Positions 19,382 through 30,541 of a DNA stretch of 64,000 bases are shown here, in pieces; within the stretch, counting starts at the first letter, position 1, and each line of letters begins with the position of its first letter. A model generated the notes under the pieces. That model saw only the letters and a list, made by a program, of their open reading frames with translations, was not told the DNA's origin and searched no databases. The stretch lies in contig NC_089430.1 of assembly GCF_026210795.1 (NCBI RefSeq), positions 4,154,001 to 4,218,000 on the forward strand, given 5' to 3'. The DNA comes from Rhizophagus irregularis (taxonomy: Eukaryota; Glomeromycota; Glomeromycetes; Glomerales; Glomeraceae). The position numbers and the translations under genes were made by a program.

Positions 19382-22344
19382 TATACTATGTTAATTTTTT
19401 TTATTTATTTACGATAAAATTAAAGAATTAAGAATAATTTTTTTACCACAATCACTTTATGAATATATCATGTTTATTATTTAATTAAATAGTTCATAGT
19501 TGTATTTAAGATATTTGTAAAAGCGGTAATTCGTCTTGTAATAAATACTATAAAAAGAATAAATGCTATTTTGACTTTGTATTGAGAGATTGATTAATTT
19601 TTGTTAATTGTAAGTTTTGTTGATCGAGACCGAGAAATTTTCTTTCTTTATTTCTTATTTGAATTTTACATTAAGCAAATTATAAGGATTTCAAATGATA
19701 TGATCTAAAATACTTTCTAACAAATTTAACTATTTTTAATCTATGAAATATAGCAAAAGATACGAAGTCATATTGAAAAATTAAGAGTTTAATGAAGCCG
19801 ATCAGAAAAGATTAGAATTAATTGGATTAAAAAAACTTGGACCTGAATATACCGAAAAACCTCATTTCTGATAAGTCTATATCATTAACCGAATTAACGA
19901 AACAAGATACTAGGCAAGCAAGGTATAAATTATAAAATATAAGATTTAAATAATTAATTTAATATTGATTTTTGATTTCAATTTTTTAAGATACATTACA
20001 AGAACAAACGAGTTTGACATACAAACTTTATTATTTTTTTTGGCTATTATATATAGTATTGATGAGATATATAATACACACTTTAAGCTTCCGAGCTAAT
20101 AATTTCAAAAATTTGTTAAATAAAGAAATGGTTCATGCGAGACAACAAATCTAATCAATTTACATCATCATTTTATTTTGCTTAATTAACATTGCGATAA
20201 TTATATATGTGTAGAATACTTTGAATTTAAATTAAACATTTACTAGTATTAACTAAAGATGGCAACGGTTATGGTCAGTTATCGGTCGGTCATAACCGGT
20301 CAAGAACCTTTGACCGACCGACTATTTGACCGTTTTGGTTAAGTCAAACGGTCGGTCACGGTTATGACCGCCATCACTATAAATAAGTATCAGAAGATTT
20401 AGCGTATTCCGTCCTCTTAAAACTTCGGGTGCAATATAAGGTAACACACCTTATATACTGTTTTTTGTATTTTCTTACTCGCTCTATATACTTTGCCAAA
20501 TCCGACTTTTGCGATATATTTAACATCATACTACTGTAAAATCTATCATATTCATTCAAATGCTTTATGATACTTATCTGTTGTTAGCTGGGTTCTTTTT
20601 AGCAAATTTTGCGTGAAAAATTAAATCTAACGATAGAGAACGTCTGTATGAGGAAATAAAATCAAAGCAGGGTTACTATATAATCCACATTCTTGAAAGT
20701 TTCACTGTACCATTTAGTAATTAATTTATGCTGTTTTATTGCCACAAATAATTCTGCAAGGGGGATCAATTTATTCAGCTAAAAATCAATTTCCGGTATT
20801 TTAATGTTAATTTTTAAAATTTATTAGTAATATAATTTGAATTTTAATATAGATAAGAAATAGAGAACAAATTATGTTTGAATCAAAATAAAATAAATTA
20901 AATTAACATTATGAACAGTAAGTGATACCGGTGGATAACCAGGCGCTAATATAAAATATAAATATATATTGCACAGTGTACACATTGCTCTTCGACCCCA
21001 GCTTTTGATGTACTGTATATGGACAAGCTGTCAAATGTTTCTCTGCAAGTTTATTATAACTTTCGTTGTATTAAAAATTTAAAATATTACTTTTATCATA
21101 AGTATTACGATAATTTATCGTTTTTCTCTTCCACACCATATAAGAAAGAATGATTTCCCTGTTTTAATAACGATTTAGTCTTCTCACTATTTTAGAATAC
21201 GTTTCTTTAAAAGAACGGATTATTATATTACTGTATTAATTTCCAAACATTTATTCAGTAAACCATGAATTTCAACAAGCCCTCAATTTTTGGGCTTATT
21301 CATGGTTAATTGTTGCCCGAATAATGAAGTTTAAAGATTTAGATTATTTCTTGATACTGTATGTTTTCTTTTCATTACAAGAATATTGCAAATTTTAATG
21401 TTTTAAACTGAAGCAGATGAACTGTTTTTTAGTATGATTTACTATGTAATATTTTATTAATTTGTTAGTTCTTTCAGTGCTAAGACAAATATTTCATTTG
21501 AATATTTAATTTAATTTTATTATTTAGTATAAAAATGTCATTTAGAAAATTTTTCGTTAAATCAACAAATAAATAATGAATTAAAAAGAAGGATTTAATT
21601 CATCATATAGAAATAAATTTGTGAAACCTCCTTTTTAATGTTCAGAATGAAGAAATCTGGCCTACTAACAAGGTCGAAATTACGATAATGTTATTTAAAA
21701 AGTAAATTTTTGCACTGATTTATAATTTACTGCGCCTGCGGTAAATCATAAGAATGTGTTTCTTTCAGAAATTTTTTTTTTATTTTTTTCCAAATTTGTC
21801 TCATTGTCGACTATAGTCTTAGCCTCAAAGTATCACAAATTCCAAATTATTTTCATTAAATAATAATAAAAAATCAATCTTAAATTATTTTATATTTTGT
21901 TGTTTTAACCAATGATTTATGATTTATCTATTGAATAAAGATTCATCAATCAAAAACTTTTTCTTTTTTGTCCGGAGCGAAGCGAAGGACAATATATGTC
22001 TGCGTCTCTACGCACTATGAAAAAAAAACCGATCACGTGAATTTCTCTGTCCGCCACGTGATCGTCACCCAATGAATCGCAAATTTTGGTTTTTCGCTCC
22101 GGACTTACAACGGTTCCCGTTTCCTAGTAATAACCTAAAAAAATCAGCGATAAATACCATCTGGGGAAATAAGTCTTAATTTACAAAAATGGACGAATCA
22201 TTTAAGAAATTACATTCGTTACGTCATTATCCAAACATTTATTTTGTGATTATTTTATTTTTTTTTTACAACATGCGTAAACGCATTTCTTTATTAAGTA
22301 AAGTGTGAAAGAGAACAAATTACATATTAAATAATAGAAATACT
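19382..22344. other. Intergenic, end of tandem array and unique A+T-rich DNA
   Basis: Similarity to the kinase spacers fades by about 19760. The rest holds no gene I can support. A G+C-rich hairpin element lies at 20254-20379. At 21969-22105 there is a block with GTCCGGAGCGAAGCGAAGGA, two CACGTG sites (22034, 22055) and a closing TTCGCTCCGGAC in inverted orientation, which looks like another small inverted-repeat insertion. Confidence 0.6.
20254..20379. mobile_element. Small G+C-rich inverted-repeat element
   Basis: About 126 bp begins TAAAGATGGCAACGGTTATG and ends CGGTTATGACCGCCATCACT, which reverse-complemented is AGTGATGGCGGTCATAACCG. The interior is packed with CGGTCGGTCA-type palindromes. 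The TAG-like ends suggest a hAT-type MITE. No matching 8-bp duplication is seen, so it is old or wrongly bounded. Confidence 0.45.
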
Positions 22345-22359
22345 TTGAAATTGATGGCG

Positions 22360-23740
22360 TCAAGCATCATCAATCTCTCCATACCAAGCGCTTCGGCCTA
22401 CCACACGACGCCCTTGAACTACTACACAACTATCTACTACCCTAATAATACAGTGAAACTGTGCCTCCTCTACCTCTTCTATGACTTCCGAATTTACCTC
22501 CCCTTTTTTGTTAATACTTACTGTCCACCCTTCTTCGTCACTCTCTTCCTCTTCCGCTTTACTCCTATCCCCTTGCTTTCCTATAACACGCTTTTTACCT
22601 TCTTTTATGTCTTCTTCATCAGAAGAAGATTCAACTGCGAATGGGTTAGTTCCTGTCCTTTTATATTTTGGTATTTTTCCCCAGGCGGCAGTCTTTTTGA
22701 GCAAGAAGCGTTAACCGTTTCATATTCGTGCAGCTCGATTGGAGTCACTGGGTTTGTACTTTTTGTTGTCTCCGCAGCATCTGCTTCTTTTGCTTTCTTT
22801 TCGTCGATTTCTTTCTTCTTAGCTCGTACGTCCTTGACTAAGTCGGAAAATCCTTTTCTAGCTCTATCTATCCATTCCTCATCCTCTTTCTGCTTTATTG
22901 AGTCGATATCTGGTTGGCCTTGTCGGTCATCTTTTCTCAAATCAATACTATGTCTACTACCGTTTCAGGCGAAGTATAATCTTTTATTGAAGTTGACACC
23001 CTTTGTTGTGGACATTCATCCAACAAGTCGGGTTTACTACAAAATCTCGACAACCATAAAATCGACAGTCTACAATCCCGACACCAAGATCCCGACAACC
23101 CAAATCCCGTTGAAATAAAATCCCGATAGTCTTCAAATTTCGACAGTTAAAAATCTTAACAATCAAAATCCCAAAGTTTTTTTTTTTAAATATAATGTTA
23201 AAAATGCAATGACGCAGTAATGGCTTGATTTATTGTAAATTTTATTAATACCAATGTAAATTGTTTATTAATATTACTGTAATGCAAATTAACTAACGTT
23301 ACTATGTTATTAATGAAATTAAAAGAAAAAATTTTATCTTAGTTAAAAGGATTATGTACAGTATATTACAAGATTACTAAACTATTCCTTATCTTCTAAA
23401 ATTAGAAACAATTGCATTAAAAAAATTAACTAATCTCAAATTCATCTGATCGAATCTCAGCCAGGATTTTGACTGTACAGATTTTAGATCATCGGGATTC
23501 TGTGAATGCCAGGATTTGATACAATCGGGATTTGCATTTATCGGGATTTTGGTGTCGTGATTATAGACTGTCGATATTATAGGTGTCAGGATTTTTGGGT
23601 GATCCCAACAAAGTCCGCCCTGAACTTGTTTACCGTGTCTACTACTTCGTCTGTACTTACAGTCTCTATAATTGTTGTTGTTACCGTACGTCGTTTGTTT
23701 TTGTTGATGAACAGAATTCCCCTCGTTATCATTATTTTGT
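22360..23740 (-). pseudogene. Broken charged ORF, interrupted by a Mutator-like element
   Basis: Read leftward, the sequence has coding character and lower A+T than its surroundings. The upstream part, about 23740-23607, reads TVSTDEVVDTVNKFRADFVG. After an insertion (23030-23606) it continues LLDECPQQRVSTSIKDYTSP to a stop near 22952, then in another frame KKEIDEKKAKEADAAETTKS (to 22605) and, after a shift near 22700, TNPFAVESSSDEEDIKEGKK ending near 22360. The product would be rich in Lys, Glu, Asp and Ser, and I recognise no domain. It could be a decayed retroelement gag-like ORF or a host gene. The long plus-strand frame at 22345-23118 is its antisense shadow. At least two frameshifts plus the insertion make it non-functional. 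Confidence 0.45.
23030..23606. mobile_element. Mutator-like MITE, 577 bp, long inverted ends
   Basis: The left arm, about 23030-23170, and right arm, about 23450-23606, are inverted copies of roughly 150 bp built of ATCCCGACA-type motifs (both outer ends begin GGG; both contain ATCGACAGTCTAYAATC and CGACACCAARATCCCGA). Flanks are near-identical direct repeats AACAAGTC (23022-23029) and AACAAAGTC (23607-23615). Long terminal inverted repeats with an 8-9 bp duplication suggest a non-autonomous Mutator-like element. The interior is A+T-rich without a gene. Confidence 0.6.
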
Positions 23741-25709
23741 GATTATTAGCAATATATAGTCAAATTATTGAACGCGATTTATTAAAATAGCATTCGTAAT
23801 GATTTTTCTTAACGTTTAACGCATGATTCCATCAACATCTTTCTTGTACAAATCACAATAAAATCCAACCGTTTCTTAACAGTTGTTTCATTTTTAATTA
23901 CGATTTTTTTCTTTGTAAAACACAAAATGGAGATATGAAAGAATCAAAAAAGTTTAGGACGGAATATATAGTAAAGTATTACAGCATGATATAATATAAG
24001 ACGAATAGTTGTGGGTTCCGGTAGAGGTGTTGAGTGGAGTACAGTGCTAAAAAAAGTGTTGAATACGGTACACTAATAATACAATGTACACAATAGCAAT
24101 ACGTATGTAAACCTTTTAATTATTTAGCTTGTTAAATTAAAATAAAAAAAATTTTTAATTAAAAAAGAGTTGTATGCAATTACAATCCAATTATAATTTT
24201 AATTTTTTTTATTATGTTATATTTCCTATACAAAATATTCTATTCATACATCTTCGCAAATTAGTATTCGCCATAGATGTTCAAAAACGCGAAGATTATT
24301 ATTTTTTTTTTGTTAGTAACACGCATAACTTTATTAGGATTTAAATTTAAATTATACAAATGTACAATTCAAATACTCCTTACATAAGAACTTCCGAATT
24401 CTTTAGAATGACTTTCCCCCGAGATTTATTTACCTTTTTGATGTAATATCAAACTTATTGAATGTCAACAAATTTGAACTCGGCGAAAAATCAGATTTTT
24501 AATGCCAAAAATAAAAATAAAAATAAAAATAAAATTATTAATCAGATCAAATTTATATACATTTTATATAGAATAAGCTAAAAATAAAAATATATATAAT
24601 CGAATATATCCCAAAAACTCACTACATTATATTAGATAAATAACAACCTAATTCTAATTTACTAACTGAATAATTTGACATTTGATTTGTTAATTTTATT
24701 TATTCTACAAAGTTAAATAGATACAAAATATTGCAATTTTATTATAATTCAAATCTCTATCAGTATTGAAATTTTAACTCCGAATAAAAAAAGATATAAA
24801 TGACTTTTTTAATTATTTTAATAAAAAACGTTGCGAAAACGTTTTTCATTAAGTAATTTAATAAAAAAACGTTTCACACCGTTTTTTATAATTGTTTTAA
24901 CAAAAAAAGTTGCGAAAACGTTTTTTATTAATAATTTCGTTAAAAAAAAAAAAAAAAGTTTTTGCACGTTTTTTTAATAAAAACTGAACGTTGCAAAAAC
25001 GTTGGTAATTAATAATACCGAACCGAATCTAATTATACTGTATAGGCGGATTTAATTAATTAACTCCATTTAGTTCGTTAGTGGGACAATGATTGCCTGA
25101 TTTGTGAGACAAGAAATACCTTCGGGAATCCAGTATTCCAGTGTTATACAAAAATCATAATCTTGTGTACACTAAAATAATTACTATTGTGTTATTAGAT
25201 TAGATTTTATAATAGATTTTAATAATGGTTTCCTTAATGACTTTATTGTCTTGTAAATAAATTTCAACTGTGTGGCTTAAAATGTTTTGATCAACATTGC
25301 ATGATGGCGTCAATATCGGAATTTACGATAGTTAAAAAGGAAATAAATCAACAAAAGATCCGCCACCAATATAACAAACAATATAAAATCATTTGCAAAA
25401 GTTTTTACCAAAAAAAGAAAATTTTTTTTTAAGGTTAGATCAAATAAGTAATAGATCCGAAATTGTTTCTTCTATTTTTAAATCGGTTTGTACTCTGGAA
25501 CATAATACAATTAATGCATGTAAGATTAAGGGGTAATCGCTTTATTTGGAATTTATTATAATCGAAAATACAAATACAACTTGAATTGATTTTATTACTT
25601 ATATATCAAGCACCTAGAACCAAAAAAATCATTCTACAGGAAATAATAAAAATATCAAAAAGAAATAATAGTAAATTTTTCGTTCGTCAGTAAATTTAAA
25701 GTCTACAAT
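23741..25709. other. Intergenic with AACGTT hairpin cluster
   Basis: No gene seen. (AAAAT)n runs lie near 24508-24535. At 24825-25005 at least six alternating copies of AAAAACGTTGCGAAAACG and its inverse can pair with one another. Upstream of the next gene (25560-25709) there is only A+T-rich DNA. Confidence 0.6.
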
Positions 25710-26909
25710 ATGGATGGTTCTGATCACTTTACTGATTCTAGATTATTTAAGGTTCTTGGTGGTTATATTGGCTTGGCCGGTATAGCGATAGCCATGATTT
25801 TCGTGGCCTTTATAATTCTCATATTTATTGTTCGAATCATTCAATATCCTCATCTTCGCCAACAAGTTATTGATCATATGACTGGTAAAAGTACTCGAAG
25901 CATTCACACAAGAATACTTAAAACGATCGTTTTCTTCCTCTTTACTGCCGGCTTATTTGGACTCACCTTCTACAGTATCTATAAAATGATATATGATCCC
26001 CCCAACGTACTACCAGCAATATTTGAATCAAACACAATTTCACCATCCATACTTTTTTGCCCAAGCATAGATAGTGAACTTATATTTATTGCAGCAGATT
26101 ATCATGATAGTTTTAATGGATTTAATGATATTGAACTTTTTATGCAACGTAAGAAATCCTATAATTTAAACGATGGATTTAGTATTATTACAGGAAATAA
26201 TGGACGATGTCATTTTTTTGATGGTAGATTGACTTCAAAGCCAAATGATTCTATTGGAGGATATTATCACATACAATTTCAGAGCATTAATTCTACCAGT
26301 ATTGTTATTTTCATTGGTGACACCCACGATAAGATGGACTGGACGCTCCTCATTCCTGAAGGAAACGTATTTAATGATGTAGGAGTTGAAATATTAAATG
26401 ATGGTGGGATTCTCCAATATACAGAGGGCCGTCGACAAGTTTTAGATGGAAGTTACACGTATCGAAGCTTCCTAACTTCCATTATAAAAAATGCTTTTGA
26501 AGTTATCAAAGTTGATGAGCAGATAATATCGATTGGAATAATAGCACCGAAAAGGGTCATAAAAGAGGTTGAAACACCATCCTTCAAACTAGCAGACCTT
26601 TTCAGTAACATAGGTGGATACCTTTCAATTTGGGTAATTTTTGCCTTTCTCTTTGGTGGTAGAAGAGCAAATCCATTCGGATTTGTAACACGATTTGTAT
26701 TCATAAAGCAAGATAGGGAAAAACTTTTAAAGGAATTGGAAAAAATGAAAAATGATAGAAAATCGAAGATAAGTACTTTGGAAAGAGAGGTTGATAATGC
26801 TACTGAAACGAATAAACCCAGCAATCAAGATGAATTAAGGAACCTGCTTGCAAGATACTATGTTGACATGGATTTCTACGAACATGCTATAAAGTCATTT
26901 GACGTGTAA
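25710..26909 (+). CDS. Three-helix membrane protein of unknown function
   Basis: A single exon of 399 residues. Hydrophobic segments at about 17-44 and 69-91 lie in the N-terminal part, followed by a 200-residue soluble region (CPSIDSE, GRCHFFDGR, SIGGYYHIQF, NST sequon at 194-196) and a third helix at about 298-316 (LFSNIGGYLSIWVIFAFLFG). A charged, probably coiled-coil segment follows at 332-365 (DREKLLKELEKMKNDRKSK). The SNIGG...W pattern entering the last helix is reminiscent of the second transmembrane segment of DEG/ENaC-type channels, with the middle region as an extracellular domain, but the similarity is short and I treat it as a guess. I recall many related proteins with this GGYLSIW-NPFGFV segment in Rhizophagus. 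The start ATG is preceded by stops in frame. Codon use is less A+T-extreme than in neighbours. Confidence 0.75.
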   Translation: MDGSDHFTDSRLFKVLGGYIGLAGIAIAMIFVAFIILIFIVRIIQYPHLRQQVIDHMTGKSTRSIHTRILKTIVFFLFTAGLFGLTFYSIYKMIYDPPNVLPAIFESNTISPSILFCPSIDSELIFIAADYHDSFNGFNDIELFMQRKKSYNLNDGFSIITGNNGRCHFFDGRLTSKPNDSIGGYYHIQFQSINSTSIVIFIGDTHDKMDWTLLIPEGNVFNDVGVEILNDGGILQYTEGRRQVLDGSYTYRSFLTSIIKNAFEVIKVDEQIISIGIIAPKRVIKEVETPSFKLADLFSNIGGYLSIWVIFAFLFGGRRANPFGFVTRFVFIKQDREKLLKELEKMKNDRKSKISTLEREVDNATETNKPSNQDELRNLLARYYVDMDFYEHAIKSFDV

Positions 26910-28023
26910 TTAAATATATTAAATATTAGGTTAATAGAAATATATAAAGAGTTAAAGACACAGAGAGTAGAGAGTGTATAATTTTTGTCGTTTTTTTGAC
27001 ACTCCTTCCTTGTAATATAAATTTATAAATAGTGTAAAATGTATATCATAAAGTAATTATATCGTTAAAAATATATAATATACGACTATTAATCATTTTT
27101 ATTTAAAAGACTTTAATTTTTAGATATTATCCTAAAACCCCTGTATAAATAAATTTCTAAATTATTGTTAATAATTGATAAAAAGTTTCTGTAAAGTTTT
27201 GTAAATGTGGAATTATTGACAAAATAATAGGAGAGTAAAATAAAATCCATCTTTTTTTATTGAGCGAAGTATTTTTACATACTACGCAATGTTCGTCTGC
27301 TGTTAACTACGAGACTTTATTATATGTGATCAGATACATTGCGTATATAATTAGGATTTGTTGTTTAAAACTTTATTAAACTTTGATTATAATATATTTA
27401 GTAAATTAATTGTTTTTGAAATGATTTCACACACAATTCAAAATTATATTTCAGTACTTGATTTTATAATGATATTAAATTACACTACTTACCTTATCTC
27501 TCCGTTACCTAAGTAAATAATGATAATTTTGCACAATTTATTTATTTAAAGTAATATTTTTTATATTATTATTATTTTCTTCTTTTTTATTACTCTACAA
27601 GTTTCATAGTTTATAATTTAAATAATTTATAGCTTACCCAATTATTATTTATTTTTAGTATTAGTAAAATGGTCATTTAAAAAAAATAAAATAAAATAAA
27701 ATCATTAATTATAATAATTATTATGGAAATGTATATTTATAAATTTCTAGAACAGATTTTTAATGTAGTTACAGCAATTAGTAATAAATTCAAGTTCAGA
27801 ACCAGAAAATGAATTGTTATTAAACTCTGTGTCCAAATGTTGTTGACATTTTTACTTAACATCTTTATCGATAGAAAAAACTGCACCGCATATTACTGCG
27901 CTCTTGTGACATATACCCTTTTTTTTATGAACCATTAATGACCTGATACAGTAAAAGCCAGCACCATTAATATCCTGATGGGTAAATTGAACCATTAATG
28001 CGTGAAATGGTAAAATTCTATCA

Positions 28024-28170
28024 TGCAGAACAGTTGATTAAAATATTGAATATTGTTAATGGTAAACCTGCTAGAATTGAAGAATTTCTCAAATATACCC
28101 ATCTGGTCACTCCAGTTTCAAAGGATCTCACTTACAGTCATGGTGTTACTAACATCACTACTTATTGATA
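28024..28170 (+). pseudogene. Relic resembling fungal RecQ-like/transposon helicase proteins
   Basis: The frame reads AEQLIKILNIVNGKPARIEE, FLKYTHLVTPVSKDLTYS, HGVTNITTY and then a stop. The NG(K/R)PAR-E...Y-HxxT arrangement resembles a segment found upstream of the helicase domain in repeated RecQ-like proteins of fungi, some of them telomere-linked. It is only about 48 residues, has no start and lies among unrelated decayed DNA. Family assignment is from memory and tentative. Confidence 0.3.
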
Positions 28171-29641
28171 TAGTATATGTAAACGTGCTTTGTATTAATA
28201 ATATAGTAAACTTAGTATGTTTTATTATGTAGAAAAAATACTTGAAATATTATTGATAGCGATACTGGTTTCATTTGTGTCGGGAGTGGAGTTTTTTTTT
28301 GGAAAATGATGAGATAGCAACTTATGTTGGGTCTATTATTAATAATAACTGGTTACTTTGTTAGAGTTGTTGAAGGAAATAGTTGCTAAAATTACAAAGA
28401 CAATAACGTTAGTAGTATATTCTTTATCAGTACCCATTATAATAATATTGTTATGATAAAAAAGCACTTATTAAAAGTTTAGTTATGTTTATAACTACTT
28501 TAATTTGTTGTCTAGTTGAAATATTCTGGCATGGAGATGGAAATACTATGAAAAATATTGAATAATAAGTGAAGACCAAATTTTTTAAAGAATTTGTTAT
28601 TAAAAAATGAAATAATTTAAATACTAGATACTTACCTCATATCGTGAAAAAAGTCGTTAGTAAGCTGCATAACTTTAATATTAATTGGACAATAAAAATT
28701 TTATTGAATGGTTAATGTATTTTCGCTAATTTAAACGTCAACATAAAATGGAGCGAGCAGTTATTTTATCACGTGATCAATAGTTGCTAAATTATATGAA
28801 GTATTCCAATAAGATCAAGACTAAAAAAATAGATTGTAAATAAGGATGCATGCATGACTTTGAATTAATACACTTTAAAACTTGTTCTCATGTAAGTTTT
28901 ATTTTATTTTTATTTTTATTTTTTTTATTTTTTTGCCCAATATTGATATTGAACATCTCCATTTCGTAATCAAATAACCATAATTTAATTAACAAAAGGT
29001 GCAATAACAAAAACAAGTAATTTTTTTTATTTACGCTAAATTTCTTAATTTAAGCTAATATGATGGCTTGTATCATTAATTGCTCTAAAGTTCTACTTTA
29101 AATATTCATTTTATGATTTCTAATTTGTTATCAAATGATGAACCAGAATGTTTTCGTTATGACCTGCTGTACTATATCGAACGATTTTGTGGCGGCCTCC
29201 AGAACGTCTTTGAGGATTAGAAAATAATTAATATTTGATCAAATATTAAGTATTCCAAGTCGTATATTTATCATTTCCCAGATATCCCAAAATTTTGGAT
29301 TATTTTTACCTATTCGGTCTAATAATAATAAAAATACTATTTGCTAAAATCCTTCTTGAGTTTTTACGTTATACATTAATTAAGATCACACCTACAAAAG
29401 AGTCATATATGAAAGATTGCCAAACTTTAAAAGAAAATTGAAGTTAAAAAGATGAATAATCATTTATATTGAAACGAACGATTAAACATACTAGGAAAAC
29501 GGAAGACGTTAAGTCCGTCGCTAATATGTAAAAATCGTTATACACAGTAATATTAAAAATTTTCTTTTCTTTTTTTTTTTAGAAAAATATCTTCGATGAA
29601 GAGTTATACTGTAGCAAAGGTAGAATCATGTGTTTAGCGGG

Positions 29642-29998
29642 ATGAGATCATTATCTAAAAAAGGAAAGTTACATGGGCGGAAGGAAGAAAATAATTCAGG
29701 GATACACAAATTTATGTACGACCGTACAAAAGAGATAGTTCTACGCCTCACTCTGACTAGAATAATCAGGCTACTTACATTATATTCCTCGCAAAATTAC
29801 AAAGCAATAATGGAAATTATTAAAACAAGTTCCATTAAAGTTCAATTAATAAATTATAACATACTAAAGAAATCACTAAAGAAAGGGAAATATTTTAATG
29901 AGACGGTTTACTTCGACTTCGAAATACCTTCCTTCTTTATTCTAGAAACGAAGCCAGTGTTCCTCGTCTTGAAATATTCTTTAAAAAAAGTTGTATAA
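29642..29998 (+). CDS. Uncertain hypothetical protein, 118 residues
   Basis: An open frame from ATG 29642 (MRSLSKKGKLHGRKEENNSG) is basic at the N-terminus and has hydrophobic stretches later (FFILETKPVFLVLKYSL). Composition is less A+T-rich than the flanks. No domain recognised, no paralogue in the window, and no clear promoter. It could be a chance frame or a fragment of a larger spliced gene. Confidence 0.2.
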   Translation: MRSLSKKGKLHGRKEENNSGIHKFMYDRTKEIVLRLTLTRIIRLLTLYSSQNYKAIMEIIKTSSIKVQLINYNILKKSLKKGKYFNETVYFDFEIPSFFILETKPVFLVLKYSLKKVV

Positions 29999-30541
29999 AA
30001 CATTGTTTTTAATTATTCATCATCCACTTTATTTGTCAATTTGAAAAAATTTTTTTGTGAATAATATTAACGTAATAATTGCCTTAGTTGGTCGTTAAAA
30101 AAAATTGATGTAGGAAATTACTTATTTGCCAAGCATATGCTAAAACTGCAACCTGATTATTTTGGTTAGTATGACATCTGATCATCTCTAGGCTTAATAA
30201 TTAAATAATTAATAAGTATACTAACAAGGTTTAGCGCTAATACAATTATTTAAATAATAAAAAAAAAAATTTTGACACATTATCATAAGAAACTTCATGT
30301 ACAATCTGTAGGAATGTATAATTTGTAGGGTACAAATTTTAACCGGGATTAGACGAAGGCGGGTCTATCGAATGATTTTTATTTCGTCATTGAAAATCAC
30401 TTGCATCAATAATGGAATTTGGGCTATATCTAAAACTTAAATAATGATTGACACATAAACGCCCAAATCATGAACAAATTAAAAAGCTTCGACATTTCAT
30501 GTTAATTTAAAAAAAAAATTTTTTTTTTTTTTTGTAAAAAA

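Larger units (their letters stand above)
6430..19760 (+). repeat. Four-unit tandem segmental duplication carrying kinase genes
   Basis: Coding exons, introns, upstream blocks and long downstream spacers recur in order four times, with start codons at 6813, 10536, 14552 and 17451. Spacing is about 3.7, 4.0 and 2.9 kb. The third interval is lengthened by a 230-bp inserted element. The last is shortened by a deletion of roughly 600 bp, where spacer sequence at about 17175 joins upstream sequence equivalent to 14035. Each unit includes spacer landmarks such as TATATTTATCTCAGCGACTT and the AGCGAAGGAC block. Coding identity between units is high while spacers differ mainly by insertions, which points to fairly recent unequal exchange. 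Confidence 0.9.
26910..30541. other. Long A+T-rich intergenic region
   Basis: I see no intact gene. A short coding relic lies at 28024-28170 (listed) and an uncertain frame at 29642-29998 (listed). The rest is low-complexity with scattered (TTTTA)n near 28899-28935, one CACGTG at 28770-28775 and degenerate fragments. Confidence 0.6.

Noticed and set aside
22345-23118. 257-residue plus-strand open frame
   Set aside because: It is antisense to a Lys/Glu/Asp-rich minus-strand sequence, gives an improbable Phe/Ser/Pro-rich product, and runs into a transposon arm. The minus strand is the more protein-like reading.
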